From: an uncultured Draconibacterium sp.
GTDB taxonomy: Bacteria > Bacteroidota > Bacteroidia > Bacteroidales > Prolixibacteraceae
DNA: 64,000 bases
Direction: 5' to 3'
Assembly: GCF_963677155.1 (NCBI RefSeq)
Contig: NZ_OY781884.1
Span: forward strand, 4,522,501 to 4,586,500
Part shown: piece after piece, positions 42,120-51,681 of the stretch
Layout: each line of letters begins with the position of its first letter
Position numbering within the stretch: the stretch's first letter is position 1
Position numbers and translations under genes: made by a program
Notes under the pieces: generated by a model
Told to the model about the DNA's origin: nothing
Database searches by the model: none
What the model saw: the letters and a program-made list of their open reading frames with translations, nothing else

Positions 42120-44225
42120 ATGAACAATTTGATAGCCCATACAACCGATTTGATAAATGGAGATGCTGAACAAAAAAAGGCTGAAATCCGCGATTATTTT
42201 TTGAAAACATTTGCGCTCGATGAAAAACTATACGAGTATTTAAAAAACGACAAAGCTTTTTTTCGCAGGGCCGATCCACTGCGGCATCCACTAATATTTT
42301 ATTACGGGCATACGGCCGTGTTTTTCATTAATAAACTGGTGTTGGCGAAAATACTGGATTATCGAATTAACTCCCATTTCGAGTCGGTTTTTGCCATTGG
42401 TGTAGACGAAATGAGCTGGGATGATTTAAACGAATCGAATTATGATTGGCCTACTATAAAAGAGGTGTTTGAATACCGCGAGAAAGTAAAAGAAGTGGTG
42501 CTGGATATAATTGATTCAACTCCACTGACTTTACCCATAAACTGGGAGAATCCGTTTTGGATTATTATGATGGGGATTGAACATCAGCGTATTCACATTG
42601 AAACATCTTCGGTGTTGATAAGGCAATTACCGCTGGAATTTTTAAAGCCGAATGTATTTGATGTGCCGTGCAAAGAATCGGGTGACGTGCCTGCAAATAG
42701 AATGTTAGCTGTTGAAGGCGGTGAAATTACATTAGGCAAACCATACGATCATCGGTTTTATGGTTGGGATGTGGAATACGGCGAGCACAAGGTTGAAGTA
42801 GATGAATTTAAAGCGTCGGAATATCTGGTTTCAAATGGCGAATTTCTTGGATTTGTAGAGGATAACGGTTACAAAACGGAGGAATACTGGACTGAAGAAG
42901 GCTGGAGTTGGTGTCAATATCAGGGCGCAGAATTTCCTTTGTTTTGGCGAAAAGACGAGAGTAAGTACTTTTTGCGGCTTTTTGATCAGGAGATTGAAAT
43001 GCCCTGGAATTGGCCGGTTGAATTGAATTACCTGGAAGCAAAAGCGTTTGCGAATTGGAAAACAAAACAAACAGGTAAAACCTATCGTTTGCCAACCGAA
43101 GCGGAATGGTATCGATTGGCAGAACAAAACGGCATAACTGACGATAATTTTGAATCGGTGCAGGCAAATATTGGTTTGGAACCGTTTGTTTCGCCGTGTC
43201 CGGTAAATCAATTCAAACAAGGTGATTTTTACGATATTGTTGGAAATGTGTGGCAGTGGACCGAAACGCCGGTTACGGGTTATCCCGGATTTAAAGTGCA
43301 CCCTTTGTACGACGATTTTTCTACACCAACTTTCGATGGCAAACACAACATGATAAAAGGAGGTTCGTGGATTTCAACAGGAAACGAAGCTACATGGCAC
43401 GCACGTTATGCGTTTCGCCGACATTTTTATCAGCATGCAGGATTTCGTTTGGTAGAGTCGGACAAGCCATTGATTATCCGAAACGATTCGTACGAAACCG
43501 ATTCAGAAGTGGCGCAGTCGTGTGAATTTAATTATGGAAAGCCGGTTTTAGGATTCGACAATTTCCCGAAGAGCATTGCCGAAATCTGCAAGCAATATTC
43601 CGGCGACCAAAATTCGCTAAAACTGCTCGATTTAAATTGCGATACCGGACGAACAGCTTTCGAATTGTCTGGTTCTTTTAAACAAATTACGGGAATTGAT
43701 TTTTCGGCGCGTTTTATCCGAATGGCCATTCAATTGCAGGAGCAGGGCTTTATTCGTTACGTTACCAAAGACGAAGGCGAATTGGTTCATTATAACGATG
43801 TGCAGCTATCAGAGTTGGGACTGAATCCGAAAGATAACCTGCAGTTTATGCAGGCTGATGCCAACAACCTGAAGCCAATTTATACCGGTTATGATGTAGT
43901 TCTGGCCGTTAACTTATTGGAGGAACTGTATAACCCAAAACAATTTTTGGCAACTATTCATGAGCGTTTAAATGCTGGTGGAATTTTTATTCTCGGTTCT
44001 ACCTATGATTGGGAGAAGAACAAAATAAAACGAGAAAACTGGCCGGGAGCATATAAAAAAGATGGCGAGCCGGTTACCTCATTTGAGGGCATAAAGACGC
44101 TGTTGAAAGATAATTTTGAGCTGATTTCAGAACCTGTAAATCATCCTGCAGCCTTACCTTTGTCATCACGAGATGTTGAAGTTTCTGTGGTTGAAATCTC
44201 CGTTTGGCGAAAACTTAAAAAATAA
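42120..44225 (+). CDS. ovoA: 5-histidylcysteine sulfoxide synthase with methyltransferase domain (OvoA)
   Basis: A 701-residue ovothiol-synthesis enzyme that joins cysteine and histidine with O2 and, through its C-terminal domain, can methylate the mercaptohistidine product. The N-terminal DinB-like domain carries the iron ligands H155, H159 and E161 (EHQRIHIE, the HX3HXE motif). The FGE-sulfatase-like domain (about 215-450) has EYLVSNGEFLGFVED, YRLPTEAEWYRLAE, VGNVWQWTETP and KGGSWIS. The SAM-dependent domain (about 480-700) has LKLLDLNCDTGRTAFEL. This three-domain order separates OvoA from the ergothioneine enzyme EgtB. No partner PLP lyase is adjacent. Confidence 0.92.
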   Translation: MNNLIAHTTDLINGDAEQKKAEIRDYFLKTFALDEKLYEYLKNDKAFFRRADPLRHPLIFYYGHTAVFFINKLVLAKILDYRINSHFESVFAIGVDEMSWDDLNESNYDWPTIKEVFEYREKVKEVVLDIIDSTPLTLPINWENPFWIIMMGIEHQRIHIETSSVLIRQLPLEFLKPNVFDVPCKESGDVPANRMLAVEGGEITLGKPYDHRFYGWDVEYGEHKVEVDEFKASEYLVSNGEFLGFVEDNGYKTEEYWTEEGWSWCQYQGAEFPLFWRKDESKYFLRLFDQEIEMPWNWPVELNYLEAKAFANWKTKQTGKTYRLPTEAEWYRLAEQNGITDDNFESVQANIGLEPFVSPCPVNQFKQGDFYDIVGNVWQWTETPVTGYPGFKVHPLYDDFSTPTFDGKHNMIKGGSWISTGNEATWHARYAFRRHFYQHAGFRLVESDKPLIIRNDSYETDSEVAQSCEFNYGKPVLGFDNFPKSIAEICKQYSGDQNSLKLLDLNCDTGRTAFELSGSFKQITGIDFSARFIRMAIQLQEQGFIRYVTKDEGELVHYNDVQLSELGLNPKDNLQFMQADANNLKPIYTGYDVVLAVNLLEELYNPKQFLATIHERLNAGGIFILGSTYDWEKNKIKRENWPGAYKKDGEPVTSFEGIKTLLKDNFELISEPVNHPAALPLSSRDVEVSVVEISVWRKLKK

Positions 44226-44255
44226 TTTGAATGTTCGCAATTAGTCACAACCAAG

Positions 44256-44342
44256 ACGTCACCCTGAACTTGTTTCAGGGTCTTTCTCTCAAGCAACTGG
44301 TTATTAGATGCGAAAGATGCTGAAACGAGTTCAGCATGACGT
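44256..44342. repeat. Gene-free pair of inverted palindromes (same family as the GIY-YIG unit ends)
   Basis: The left copy (44256-44283) reads ACGTCACCCTGAACTTGTTT... and the right copy (44315-44342), on the other strand, ACGTCATGCTGAACTCGTTT.... Spacing and orientation mirror the ends of the 17.2 kb unit, but only about 31 bases lie between. Confidence 0.75.
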
Positions 44343-44396
44343 GCTAAAGACTAATTATGACGTAGAACGGATATTCATAAAAATAACTTTGGAGAA

Positions 44397-45512
44397 CTAA
44401 TGTTTCGGTCTTTTAACTGATTTAAACGAATCAGAAATATATTTCCAGTAGTTTTTGTGAAATTTAACATCAGATTTCCCGAGGATATCGTGGTAGCTTT
44501 TGGGCTCATCTTCCGGATGGAATATTTTCAGTCCCATATCTTCGTACAAGGCCGAAACTTCGGGATGAAACTGAACGGCAAAAACATGCGGGTATGTATT
44601 GTGTGCAACGCCTTCAATAATTTTCCCGTCGGGCGATAAACAGGTTACTTCCAAACCTTTTCCCAATTTTTCAATGGCTTGGTGGTGACTGCTGTAAATG
44701 CGTGGTGTTGCTTTTTTCGAGACTTTAACTGTCTTTCCAAAAAACGGATTATCGGTAAATTGTATCGTGTGCAGGTTTATACCCATAAAAAGCGAATCTT
44801 CCTTGATTAACTGCCAGTAGTTACGGTGCATGTTGGTACGGCCGATAGCAACGGTTTCTTCAGGTGTTTCGGCATTGTATATTTCAGAAGGAATATCCTG
44901 AATCAATGTTCCGCCGGTGCCCACGTTCATGGTTTGCATACCCAGGCAAAAGCCAGTTACCACATAATCCGGTCGTTCGGCCAGAAATGGTTTAAACGAT
45001 TCGTTCTGGTAGCCTCCCAGCAAGTGAAACATAAAAGTGGCTTCGTAATAATGCCGGGCAGGAGTGTACACTGCCGATTTTGTGTTTTCTTCGCCATAAA
45101 TGGCCGGCGGAATATCTGCACCACCAAAAAAGATAATCCCGATTGAGTTGTCAAATACCTTTTTCAGTTGGGCGGTAACATCATTTTCCTGGTATAAATT
45201 CGTTTCGTTCAGCTTGCCGCTAATTTCGTGCAGAAAAAAGTTATCAAGCCCGTTTTCCGTTATGTAATCCTGCGTTTTTGTATAATCAGTTTTTTGGCCT
45301 TCGTAGTAAACGCCAACAAATTTCACCTTGTTTTTATTCACTTTCAGAATATTGTTATCGGTAAGGTATTGAATGGTTTTTATACGATGAACCGTGGGGT
45401 CGCAAAGAATAATGTACTTTTTGCGGGTATTAAAATCAGTATCGAAAAAATGTTGTGCGAATGCGTTACTAAGCAACAGAAACGCAAACAGGAGTAATAG
45501 CAGCTTTTTCAT
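44397..45512 (-). CDS. Secreted class-I glutamine-amidotransferase-like hydrolase (peptidase C26 type)
   Basis: A 371-residue exported protein (signal peptide ending SNAFAQ). The amidotransferase-like core has IIFFGGADIPPAIYGEE, the nucleophile elbow VTGFCLGMQTMNVGTGG and VFAVQFHPEVSALYE with the catalytic His-Glu. The order and LIQDIPSEIY segment resemble gamma-glutamyl-gamma-aminobutyrate hydrolases. Export is unusual for the cytoplasmic PuuD group and suggests a periplasmic gamma-glutamyl peptide or peptidoglycan substrate; this is inference. Confidence 0.82.
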   Translation of the reverse strand: MKKLLLLLFAFLLLSNAFAQHFFDTDFNTRKKYIILCDPTVHRIKTIQYLTDNNILKVNKNKVKFVGVYYEGQKTDYTKTQDYITENGLDNFFLHEISGKLNETNLYQENDVTAQLKKVFDNSIGIIFFGGADIPPAIYGEENTKSAVYTPARHYYEATFMFHLLGGYQNESFKPFLAERPDYVVTGFCLGMQTMNVGTGGTLIQDIPSEIYNAETPEETVAIGRTNMHRNYWQLIKEDSLFMGINLHTIQFTDNPFFGKTVKVSKKATPRIYSSHHQAIEKLGKGLEVTCLSPDGKIIEGVAHNTYPHVFAVQFHPEVSALYEDMGLKIFHPEDEPKSYHDILGKSDVKFHKNYWKYISDSFKSVKRPKH

Positions 45513-45677
45513 TTTTTAATAAATTATTTTTTTCTGACCAGAGTTTTCATCACCAAAATTAAAAGTTTAATACTTCCAACAATGCTTTCATCGAGGTATT
45601 TAAATAAAACATAATTTAGGCAGTACACCTCCTCTAAACTTTGTACATTTGTCTAATCATATAAAACAAAAAAGGTT

Positions 45678-46496
45678 ATGAAGTTCAATTTTAAATCATC
45701 TTACCTGATACTGGGTGCTGTTGTATTAATTGTTTTGCTGCTTTTTGGTGGCCGCATGTTTAAAATATTAAAGCCTGGTGAAAAGGCGGTGATTTTTAAA
45801 CCTTACACAACCGGTTTGGATAAGGAAAATATTTTTGGAGAAGGATTCCATGTAATAGCTCCCTGGAACGAACTGGAGGTATATAATGTAAGAGAACAGC
45901 AACGCGATGAAACAATGGATGTGTTGGATAAGAATGGTCTTTCGGTAAATGTGGATGTTACCGTTCGTTTTAATCCATCGTATAGTAAAATTGGATTTTT
46001 GCACGAACAGTTCGGTGTAAATTTTATAAATGTGTTGGTTATTCCCGAAGTTCGGTCATCGGTAAGGCAGGTTGCAGGTCGTTATACTGCCGAGGAAATT
46101 TATTCAACAAAAAGAGCAGAAGTTGAGCAGACCATAATTGCCGAAACCAAAAAAGCATTAAGTGCAAACTTTATCGATATGCGCGCTTTGTTAATCCGTT
46201 CGATTAATTTGCCTGCTCAAATTAAAGGGGCAATAGAAAATAAATTGCAACAGGAACAGGAAGCTTTGGCTTATGAATTCCGTTTGAAGCGCGAACAGTC
46301 TGAAGCTGAACGACGCAGAATCGAAGCAGAAGGTATTGCCAATTATAACCGAATAATTAATGCCAGTTTAACTGATGCTATTTTAACTCAACGCGGTATT
46401 GAGGCAACAACATCGTTGGCAGAGTCGGCCAATTCGAAAGTTATTGTAATTGGTGGCGGAAAAGACGGATTACCTATTATTCTGGGAAATAATTAG
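45678..46496 (+). CDS. SPFH/prohibitin-family membrane protein
   Basis: A 272-residue protein with one N-terminal membrane helix (LILGAVVLIVLLLFGGRMF), then an SPFH/band-7 domain (LKPGEKAVIFKPYTTGL, VNVDVTVRFNPSY, VLVIPEVRSSVRQVAGRYTAEE) and a long charged coiled coil (KLQQEQEALAYEFRLKREQSEAERRRIEAEG). Such proteins form large ring assemblies at membranes. It resembles prohibitin more than HflK/HflC. A TACATTTG -7 box lies 27 bases upstream (45644-45651). Confidence 0.9.
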   Translation: MKFNFKSSYLILGAVVLIVLLLFGGRMFKILKPGEKAVIFKPYTTGLDKENIFGEGFHVIAPWNELEVYNVREQQRDETMDVLDKNGLSVNVDVTVRFNPSYSKIGFLHEQFGVNFINVLVIPEVRSSVRQVAGRYTAEEIYSTKRAEVEQTIIAETKKALSANFIDMRALLIRSINLPAQIKGAIENKLQQEQEALAYEFRLKREQSEAERRRIEAEGIANYNRIINASLTDAILTQRGIEATTSLAESANSKVIVIGGGKDGLPIILGNN

Positions 46497-46518
46497 AAGA
46501 TTAAAATAGTTGGATAAG

Positions 46519-46544
46519 CGAGCTGGTTTATACCGGCTCGTTTT
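46519..46544 (+). terminator. Terminator after the SPFH gene
   Basis: Stem CGAGCTGG / CCGGCTCG (one G-U) with a TTTATA loop and TTTT tail, about 20 bases past the stop. Confidence 0.7.
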
Positions 46545-46599
46545 GGTTACGGAAAAGTGCGCTAGTTGATAGCCCCTCTGTCGCTTCTTCGGCGCTCCT

Positions 46600-46617
46600 G
46601 TCCCCCTGCAGAGGGAC
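46600..46617. repeat. Near-perfect 18-bp palindrome in a GC-rich patch
   Basis: GTCCCCCTGCAGAGGGAC lies in a GC-rich segment (46570-46645) unlike its surroundings, with CCCTCTG and AGGGGGT outer arms. It is probably another dispersed palindrome family; only one copy is in the window. Confidence 0.45.
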
Positions 46618-46670
46618 AATCGGAACAAAGTGACGATAGGGGGTGAAGAAAAATAAAGAATGAATTACTA

Positions 46671-47156
46671 ATGATGAAAAAAATTAAAAATCCCTGGAGA
46701 GATCCTAAAAACATTGGCGAATACAATTGTTTTGCCTGTTCGCCATACAACAGTGCAGGCTTGCAGCTCGAGTTTTGGGAAGATGATGAAGAGATTATCA
46801 CAAAATGGATCCCAGAGCGTAGTTACGAAGGCTGGATAGGTGTGTTACACGGCGGAATTCAGGCCACTTTACTCGACGAAATTGGAGGCTGGGTAGTGAT
46901 GTTAAAACTAAAAACAGCAGGCGTAACCAGCGATATGCAAGTGAGTTATTTAAAACCGGTGAAGGTTTCAAAAGGCGAAGTAACCATAAAAGGAAAGCTG
47001 TTATCGTACGAAGGGCGGACGGCAAAAATAAGCGCATCATTATACGATGGTGCAGGCGAAGAATGTGCAAAAGCAGAACTTTCGTATTTTGTATTTCCTG
47101 AAAAAATAGCAAAAGCACGTTACCAATACCCCGGTTTTGAAGCATTTTACGATTAA
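46671..47156 (+). CDS. PaaI-type hotdog-fold thioesterase
   Basis: A 161-residue acyl-CoA thioesterase-like protein. The hotdog signature is GWIGVLHGGIQATLLDEIGGWVVM, with the helix Asp/Glu and HGG loop, followed by SDMQVSYLKPVKVSKGEVTIKGKL. An extra N-terminal segment (NPWRDPKNIGEYNCFACSPYNSAG) is common in the 4HBT subgroup from Bacteroidota. Two adjacent ATG codons are possible starts. Substrate unknown. Confidence 0.88.
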   Translation: MMKKIKNPWRDPKNIGEYNCFACSPYNSAGLQLEFWEDDEEIITKWIPERSYEGWIGVLHGGIQATLLDEIGGWVVMLKLKTAGVTSDMQVSYLKPVKVSKGEVTIKGKLLSYEGRTAKISASLYDGAGEECAKAELSYFVFPEKIAKARYQYPGFEAFYD

Positions 47157-47207
47157 TTGATCTGCAGCCTCTGCTTTGCAGAAAAGATGAAAGAATGTGG
47201 AAGTAGA

Positions 47208-47390
47208 TTATTCTTCTTCGTCATCGAATTCGGAAGTATAGTCTGGCAAATCGCCATCTTCATCGAATTCGTCGTAAATAGAGAATTTTTGTTTTGAACT
47301 TTTTTCACGGGAACCTCCGTGTTTTTTCTGTTTTCGGTCGAATTTGTCCAATTCCGGGTGTCGGGTTTTGTTTACTTTCTTTTTCATCAC
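47208..47390 (-). CDS. Small highly charged protein of unknown function
   Basis: A 60-residue protein with a basic N-terminal half (MMKKKVNKTRHPELDKFDRKQ) and a very acidic C-terminus (DEFDEDGDLPDYTSEFDDEEE). The strong charge split and clean frame suggest a real gene of the type often found as conserved small ORFs in Bacteroidota, perhaps nucleic-acid or ribosome associated. Nothing in the sequence proves this. Confidence 0.55.
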   Translation of the reverse strand: MMKKKVNKTRHPELDKFDRKQKKHGGSREKSSKQKFSIYDEFDEDGDLPDYTSEFDDEEE

Positions 47391-47536
47391 GTCAGCAAAC
47401 CAATGTCATTAAATATAAAACTGTTAGAATAAAATTTACGAAGGCAAAATAGAAAAAAAATAAATAAAACAAATCAATCGTTTATTATTTTTACCAAATT
47501 GTATTTTTATACGAAAGTATTTGTAATATTTTATCA

Positions 47537-49444
47537 ATGAGTAAATTAAAAAATGTTGTATTGCTAATAATCTGTGGAATGTGTTGGAGCAGTACATTTG
47601 CACAGGATAATAAGCGTACTGACAAGTTGTTTGAAGAGGCCAGAAAGTATTATGTGGAAGATAATTATCAGGCTGCAATTGAAACCGCAGACAAGATTTT
47701 ACAAAAGAATACGGAGTATGCACCAGCGCATCTGCTTTTAGCAGAAATTTATAAAGATATTGACTCATCGCGGCTGGAAATAAAACACTTGACCAAAGCT
47801 GTGGAACTGGATGATAACCCGCTTATCGATTTCAGACTGGGAGAAGCTTTTTACAAACAGGGAATGTATTCCGAAGCACTCAGTTTTTACGAAAAATACA
47901 AGGAAAACAAGAATATTCCGGAGAAACGACAGTTTCTTTTGGCCTGTAAAATTGCCAGTTGTCGGTTTGCACTGAACAGCATCGAGAATCCGGTAGCATT
48001 TGAACCCACCAACCTGGGTGATGAGATTAATACCACAAATGATGAATACTGGCCAACTCCTTCGTTAGATGGAAAACATTTGGTATTTACCCGTTTAATG
48101 AAAGACGGTGCCCGGCCGCAGGAAGATTTTTTTATGGCCGAGATCGATTCGTTTAATTGGGATAATGCCGTGCCGATGAGCGAAGTAAATACCAGCGATA
48201 ACGAAGGGGCACAAACCTTATCCGCCGATGCCAAAATACTGTTCTTTACTGCTTGCAACCGCGGAGACGGATTGGGCAGTTGCGATATTTATTTCTCTCG
48301 GCTGGTTGAAGGTAAATGGATTGAGCCACAAAATGCAGGAGCACCGCTAAACACGTCATCGTGGGAAGGACAACCTTCGCTCTCGTCGGATAATCGTTAT
48401 CTCTATTTTTCGAGTAATCGGCCCGGAGGAAAAGGGCAGAAAGATATCTGGCGAATTGCTTTTAACGGATTTTCAGCCGAAGGGAAACCGCAATGGGGAA
48501 AGCCGGAAAACATGGAAGCGCTAAATACTTCAGGTGACGAGATTTCACCATTTATTCATGCCAACAACCATAACTTTTACTTTGCTTCCGATACACATGT
48601 TGGTATGGGCGGACTTGACCTGTTTACCGCTGAAATAAACGAAAAAGGGCAGGTGGAGAATCTGAAAAATATGGGCTATCCGATTAATACCTATAAAGAT
48701 GACATGGGGCTGACTATCAGTTCTATTGGTAATGTCGCTTATTTCTCGTCGGCCAGAGAATCAGATAACGGACTTGATATTTTTTCGTTTAACCTCGATC
48801 GTGGTTTGCAGCCGCGTCCGGTTACGTACATCAAAGCAAAAGTTACTAATAAATCAACCACACAACCGGTTATGGCCGATATCGAATTGGTTAACCTGAA
48901 TTCGGCTGTTGAAGAACCACGAATGGAAAAAGCCGACGAGAATGGCCAGATTATGCTCGCGTTACCTGTTGGCCGTAATTATGCCTTTAATGTTTCGGAA
49001 GATGGATTTATGTTCTACTCGCAATCTATGCGCTTGGCTGATGAGAATTCCCTGACCGATCCGTTTATTCTGAACATTGAATTGGAACCGATAGAAGTTG
49101 GTGCAGAAATGGATCTTCACAATATTTATTATGAAACCGATTCGTTCGCCATTCTTACCCAGTCAGAACCGGAATTGCAGAAGCTGGTTAGCTTTTTTAA
49201 AAACAATAGTGGATTAAAAGTGGAGATTCAGGGACATACCGATAGCTCGGGTAATTCGGAAAGTAATCTTGAACTTTCGAAACTCAGAGCAAAATCAGTG
49301 GTTGATTATCTCGTAGAAAATGGTATTGCTGGTAGTCGTTTACAATCGGAAGGTTATGGCGACACAAAACCTGTGGCTAGCAACGAAACGGTTGAAGGAC
49401 GCCGGTTAAATCGTAGAACAACGATTAAGATTATTGCAAAATAA
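47537..49444 (+). CDS. PorE-like OmpA-family protein (TPR, beta-propeller, CRD, OmpA)
   Basis: A 635-residue exported protein with signal peptide MSKLKNVVLLIICGMCWSST and four parts: TPR repeats (about 25-130, YYVEDNYQAAIETADKIL), a PD40-type propeller (about 155-420, with repeated YLYFSSNRPGGKGQKDIW-like blades), a carboxypeptidase-regulatory-like beta domain (about 430-510) and a C-terminal OmpA domain that binds peptidoglycan (VEIQGHTDSSGNSESNLELSKLRAKSV). This order is that of PorE, the peptidoglycan-anchoring part of the type IX secretion system, but paralogues with this layout exist and no other T9SS gene is nearby. Confidence 0.85.
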   Translation: MSKLKNVVLLIICGMCWSSTFAQDNKRTDKLFEEARKYYVEDNYQAAIETADKILQKNTEYAPAHLLLAEIYKDIDSSRLEIKHLTKAVELDDNPLIDFRLGEAFYKQGMYSEALSFYEKYKENKNIPEKRQFLLACKIASCRFALNSIENPVAFEPTNLGDEINTTNDEYWPTPSLDGKHLVFTRLMKDGARPQEDFFMAEIDSFNWDNAVPMSEVNTSDNEGAQTLSADAKILFFTACNRGDGLGSCDIYFSRLVEGKWIEPQNAGAPLNTSSWEGQPSLSSDNRYLYFSSNRPGGKGQKDIWRIAFNGFSAEGKPQWGKPENMEALNTSGDEISPFIHANNHNFYFASDTHVGMGGLDLFTAEINEKGQVENLKNMGYPINTYKDDMGLTISSIGNVAYFSSARESDNGLDIFSFNLDRGLQPRPVTYIKAKVTNKSTTQPVMADIELVNLNSAVEEPRMEKADENGQIMLALPVGRNYAFNVSEDGFMFYSQSMRLADENSLTDPFILNIELEPIEVGAEMDLHNIYYETDSFAILTQSEPELQKLVSFFKNNSGLKVEIQGHTDSSGNSESNLELSKLRAKSVVDYLVENGIAGSRLQSEGYGDTKPVASNETVEGRRLNRRTTIKIIAK

Positions 49445-49487
49445 AAGCATTGAGGAAGGAAAATAAAAAATGATTTTTGACGATCAT

Positions 49488-51566
49488 TTATTCTTTTCCG
49501 GTTAAACCAATAACAATACTAACATAGATGTTTCGCGGATTTCCCGGGTAATAGTAGCGGGGAGGATTTCCGCCAAACGATGGAGCATTAACTGCCAGCA
49601 TTGAAGCATAATGAATATCGAAAATATTTTGAATGCCTCCGCGTATATCAAATTTAAAGTTGTTCTTTTTTCCTTCGTATCTGATTTCAGCATTGGTTAA
49701 TCCAAAGGCATCAGAAAAAGTGGAATTAGCGTCGTTAACAGGCATCTTGCCGTTATAACGGTACCAACCGTTTATCGATATATTCTTGATAGGGATTAGA
49801 ATTGTACCAATATTAAAAGTTTCTTTTGCCGTTCCGGGAAGACGATTCCCCGAATAATCGTTCCCTAAATTCACAAAATCGTTAAAATGATAGTTCGCCA
49901 ATGTCGCGCTTCCGTATAGGGTTAGCAGTGGATTTCGATGGTGTGTAATGGTTACCCAGGTAAATTCGGCCTCAAAACCCGGGTGTACCGATTGTCCTGC
50001 ATTAACACCTACATAAGCATCTTCGCCGGTGCGGTGTGCAACTAGCAGGTTGTCGATATAAATGCGGTAGTAGCTTGCCGAAAGTTTAAATCGGTTGGTA
50101 ATTTGGGTTCTGAATCCCGTTTCAAAACTCCATCCCGATTCCGGTTTTATATCGGGATTGATGCTACCTTCTGGCATCAGCGTTTCTTCAAAAGAAGGCG
50201 TTGAAAATCCATGGCTGATATTTGCAAAAACTGAATTCTCATGATTCAAAAGAAGGTTAACACCCAAACGGGGCGACAAAACCGGTTTGTAATTTCGGTT
50301 GCCCGACTGGTCTCCGTTTTCGGTATAATAATCGGTGTATTTAAAACGCGTGAGGTTTCCGTTCAATCCGGCAGAAATAAATACGCGCTCTTTAATGTTC
50401 GTTTCCAGCTGAACAAAAAGATTTTCGTACTGCCGTTTTTCTCTATTATCTGAAAGTAGCTGGTTGTTATAGTTGTCAAAAGTCTGCCAGTCGTAGGTTT
50501 CTCGAAACATCTCAAGTCCGGTTGTCATTACCAGACGAAACTCTTCGGTGGCAATAACTTTTTGAATGTAAGCGCGCCATCCAATATAATCTGATGATTC
50601 TTTCAGGCGATTAAACGGGCGCAGTTCATCTAAATTGCGTATGCTTCCGAAAACGCCAACCGATATTTTGCCGTCGTTAAGCGTAAAACGGTTAAACGAA
50701 GCGCCAAACTGCGAGTTGGTGTATTCTTCAAATCCTTTTGCCGAAGCCCAGTTTTGTGCAGCACTTTCCGGATTGTTATTATAGGTATCCAAATCGAGGG
50801 AACTTGGAATATAGCCTTTCATTTTTGTGGTTTTAACCAATAACTGAAGGTTCGATTTTTCCGAGAAATTGTATATTGAATTAATAAGCAGGTTGCCTCG
50901 GTTTGTCGAATTATTTTCGCGGTAGCCATCGCTTGAAAGTAATGCCCCAAGTGCGTAGATCTGTAATTTATTGGAAGTAACTCCGGCCGACAGCGTGTTT
51001 TTATACGTTCCAAATGAGGCCACCGTAGTTTTGTTTTGCACAAAATCTTTTACTACTGTTTTTGGGTGAAAGAGCAGTACGCCGGCAAGTCCGGCACCAT
51101 ATAAACTTGATGAAGGCCCTTTTATAATTTCAACACGTTGAATGGCAGAGTTCTCAAGGTCTTCCAAAATGGTTTCTCCATCGCCGGTAGTAAGTGGTAT
51201 TTCGCCAAAGTAAGCTTTTATTTTATTGGTGCCGTATGGTGTGCGGGAGCCAATACCGCGAATGGTTAAGCGGTTGGTGTTAAAAGTGCCGTGGTGCATC
51301 AAAATCCCCGGAATGCGGTTCAATGCATCGATGGGGGTGAGTGCATCGCCCGATTCGAGTTGTTCGGATTGCAGCAAATTTACCGGTGCAGGTGTGTTGA
51401 AAATATTGTACGGCGAACGAAATGCAGTGATGGTAATTTCTTCTATATGATCACTTAGTGGCGTTGTATCTTGACGTGTTAACGGTAACTGCGCATATAA
51501 TATACCTGTAGGAATAATTCCGGAAATGAGCAGAAAGACCAGAAATGTACACCATCTTGTTTTCAT
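49488..51566 (-). CDS. TonB-dependent outer-membrane receptor
   Basis: A 692-residue 22-strand-type receptor. After the signal peptide comes a short N-terminal region and the plug (DALNRIPGILMHHGTFNTNRLTIRGIGSRTPYG, GDGETILEDLENSAIQRVEIIKGPSSSLYGAGLAGVL), then the barrel, which ends with IYVSIVIGLTGKE rather than the more usual terminal aromatic. The segment HEEITITAFRSPYNIFN may include a degenerate TonB box. No SusD partner or carboxypeptidase-like domain is present, so a metal chelate (siderophore-like) substrate is more likely than a glycan. Confidence 0.9.
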   Translation of the reverse strand: MKTRWCTFLVFLLISGIIPTGILYAQLPLTRQDTTPLSDHIEEITITAFRSPYNIFNTPAPVNLLQSEQLESGDALTPIDALNRIPGILMHHGTFNTNRLTIRGIGSRTPYGTNKIKAYFGEIPLTTGDGETILEDLENSAIQRVEIIKGPSSSLYGAGLAGVLLFHPKTVVKDFVQNKTTVASFGTYKNTLSAGVTSNKLQIYALGALLSSDGYRENNSTNRGNLLINSIYNFSEKSNLQLLVKTTKMKGYIPSSLDLDTYNNNPESAAQNWASAKGFEEYTNSQFGASFNRFTLNDGKISVGVFGSIRNLDELRPFNRLKESSDYIGWRAYIQKVIATEEFRLVMTTGLEMFRETYDWQTFDNYNNQLLSDNREKRQYENLFVQLETNIKERVFISAGLNGNLTRFKYTDYYTENGDQSGNRNYKPVLSPRLGVNLLLNHENSVFANISHGFSTPSFEETLMPEGSINPDIKPESGWSFETGFRTQITNRFKLSASYYRIYIDNLLVAHRTGEDAYVGVNAGQSVHPGFEAEFTWVTITHHRNPLLTLYGSATLANYHFNDFVNLGNDYSGNRLPGTAKETFNIGTILIPIKNISINGWYRYNGKMPVNDANSTFSDAFGLTNAEIRYEGKKNNFKFDIRGGIQNIFDIHYASMLAVNAPSFGGNPPRYYYPGNPRNIYVSIVIGLTGKE

Positions 51567-51681
51567 GACACGTTTTTTTGTTCTCTAATCAAAGTTAATG
51601 AAAAGTAGGGAATTTTTTTAGCTGCGAGAAATGTGCAAAAATGTAAGAAATACTTTGGCGTTTTTTGGTATTTCTATTCGT

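Noticed and set aside
49467-49487. Possible terminator AAATGAT/ATCATTT between the OmpA-like and TonB receptor genes
   Set aside because: The stem is short and AT-only, overlaps the stop region and is too weak to support.
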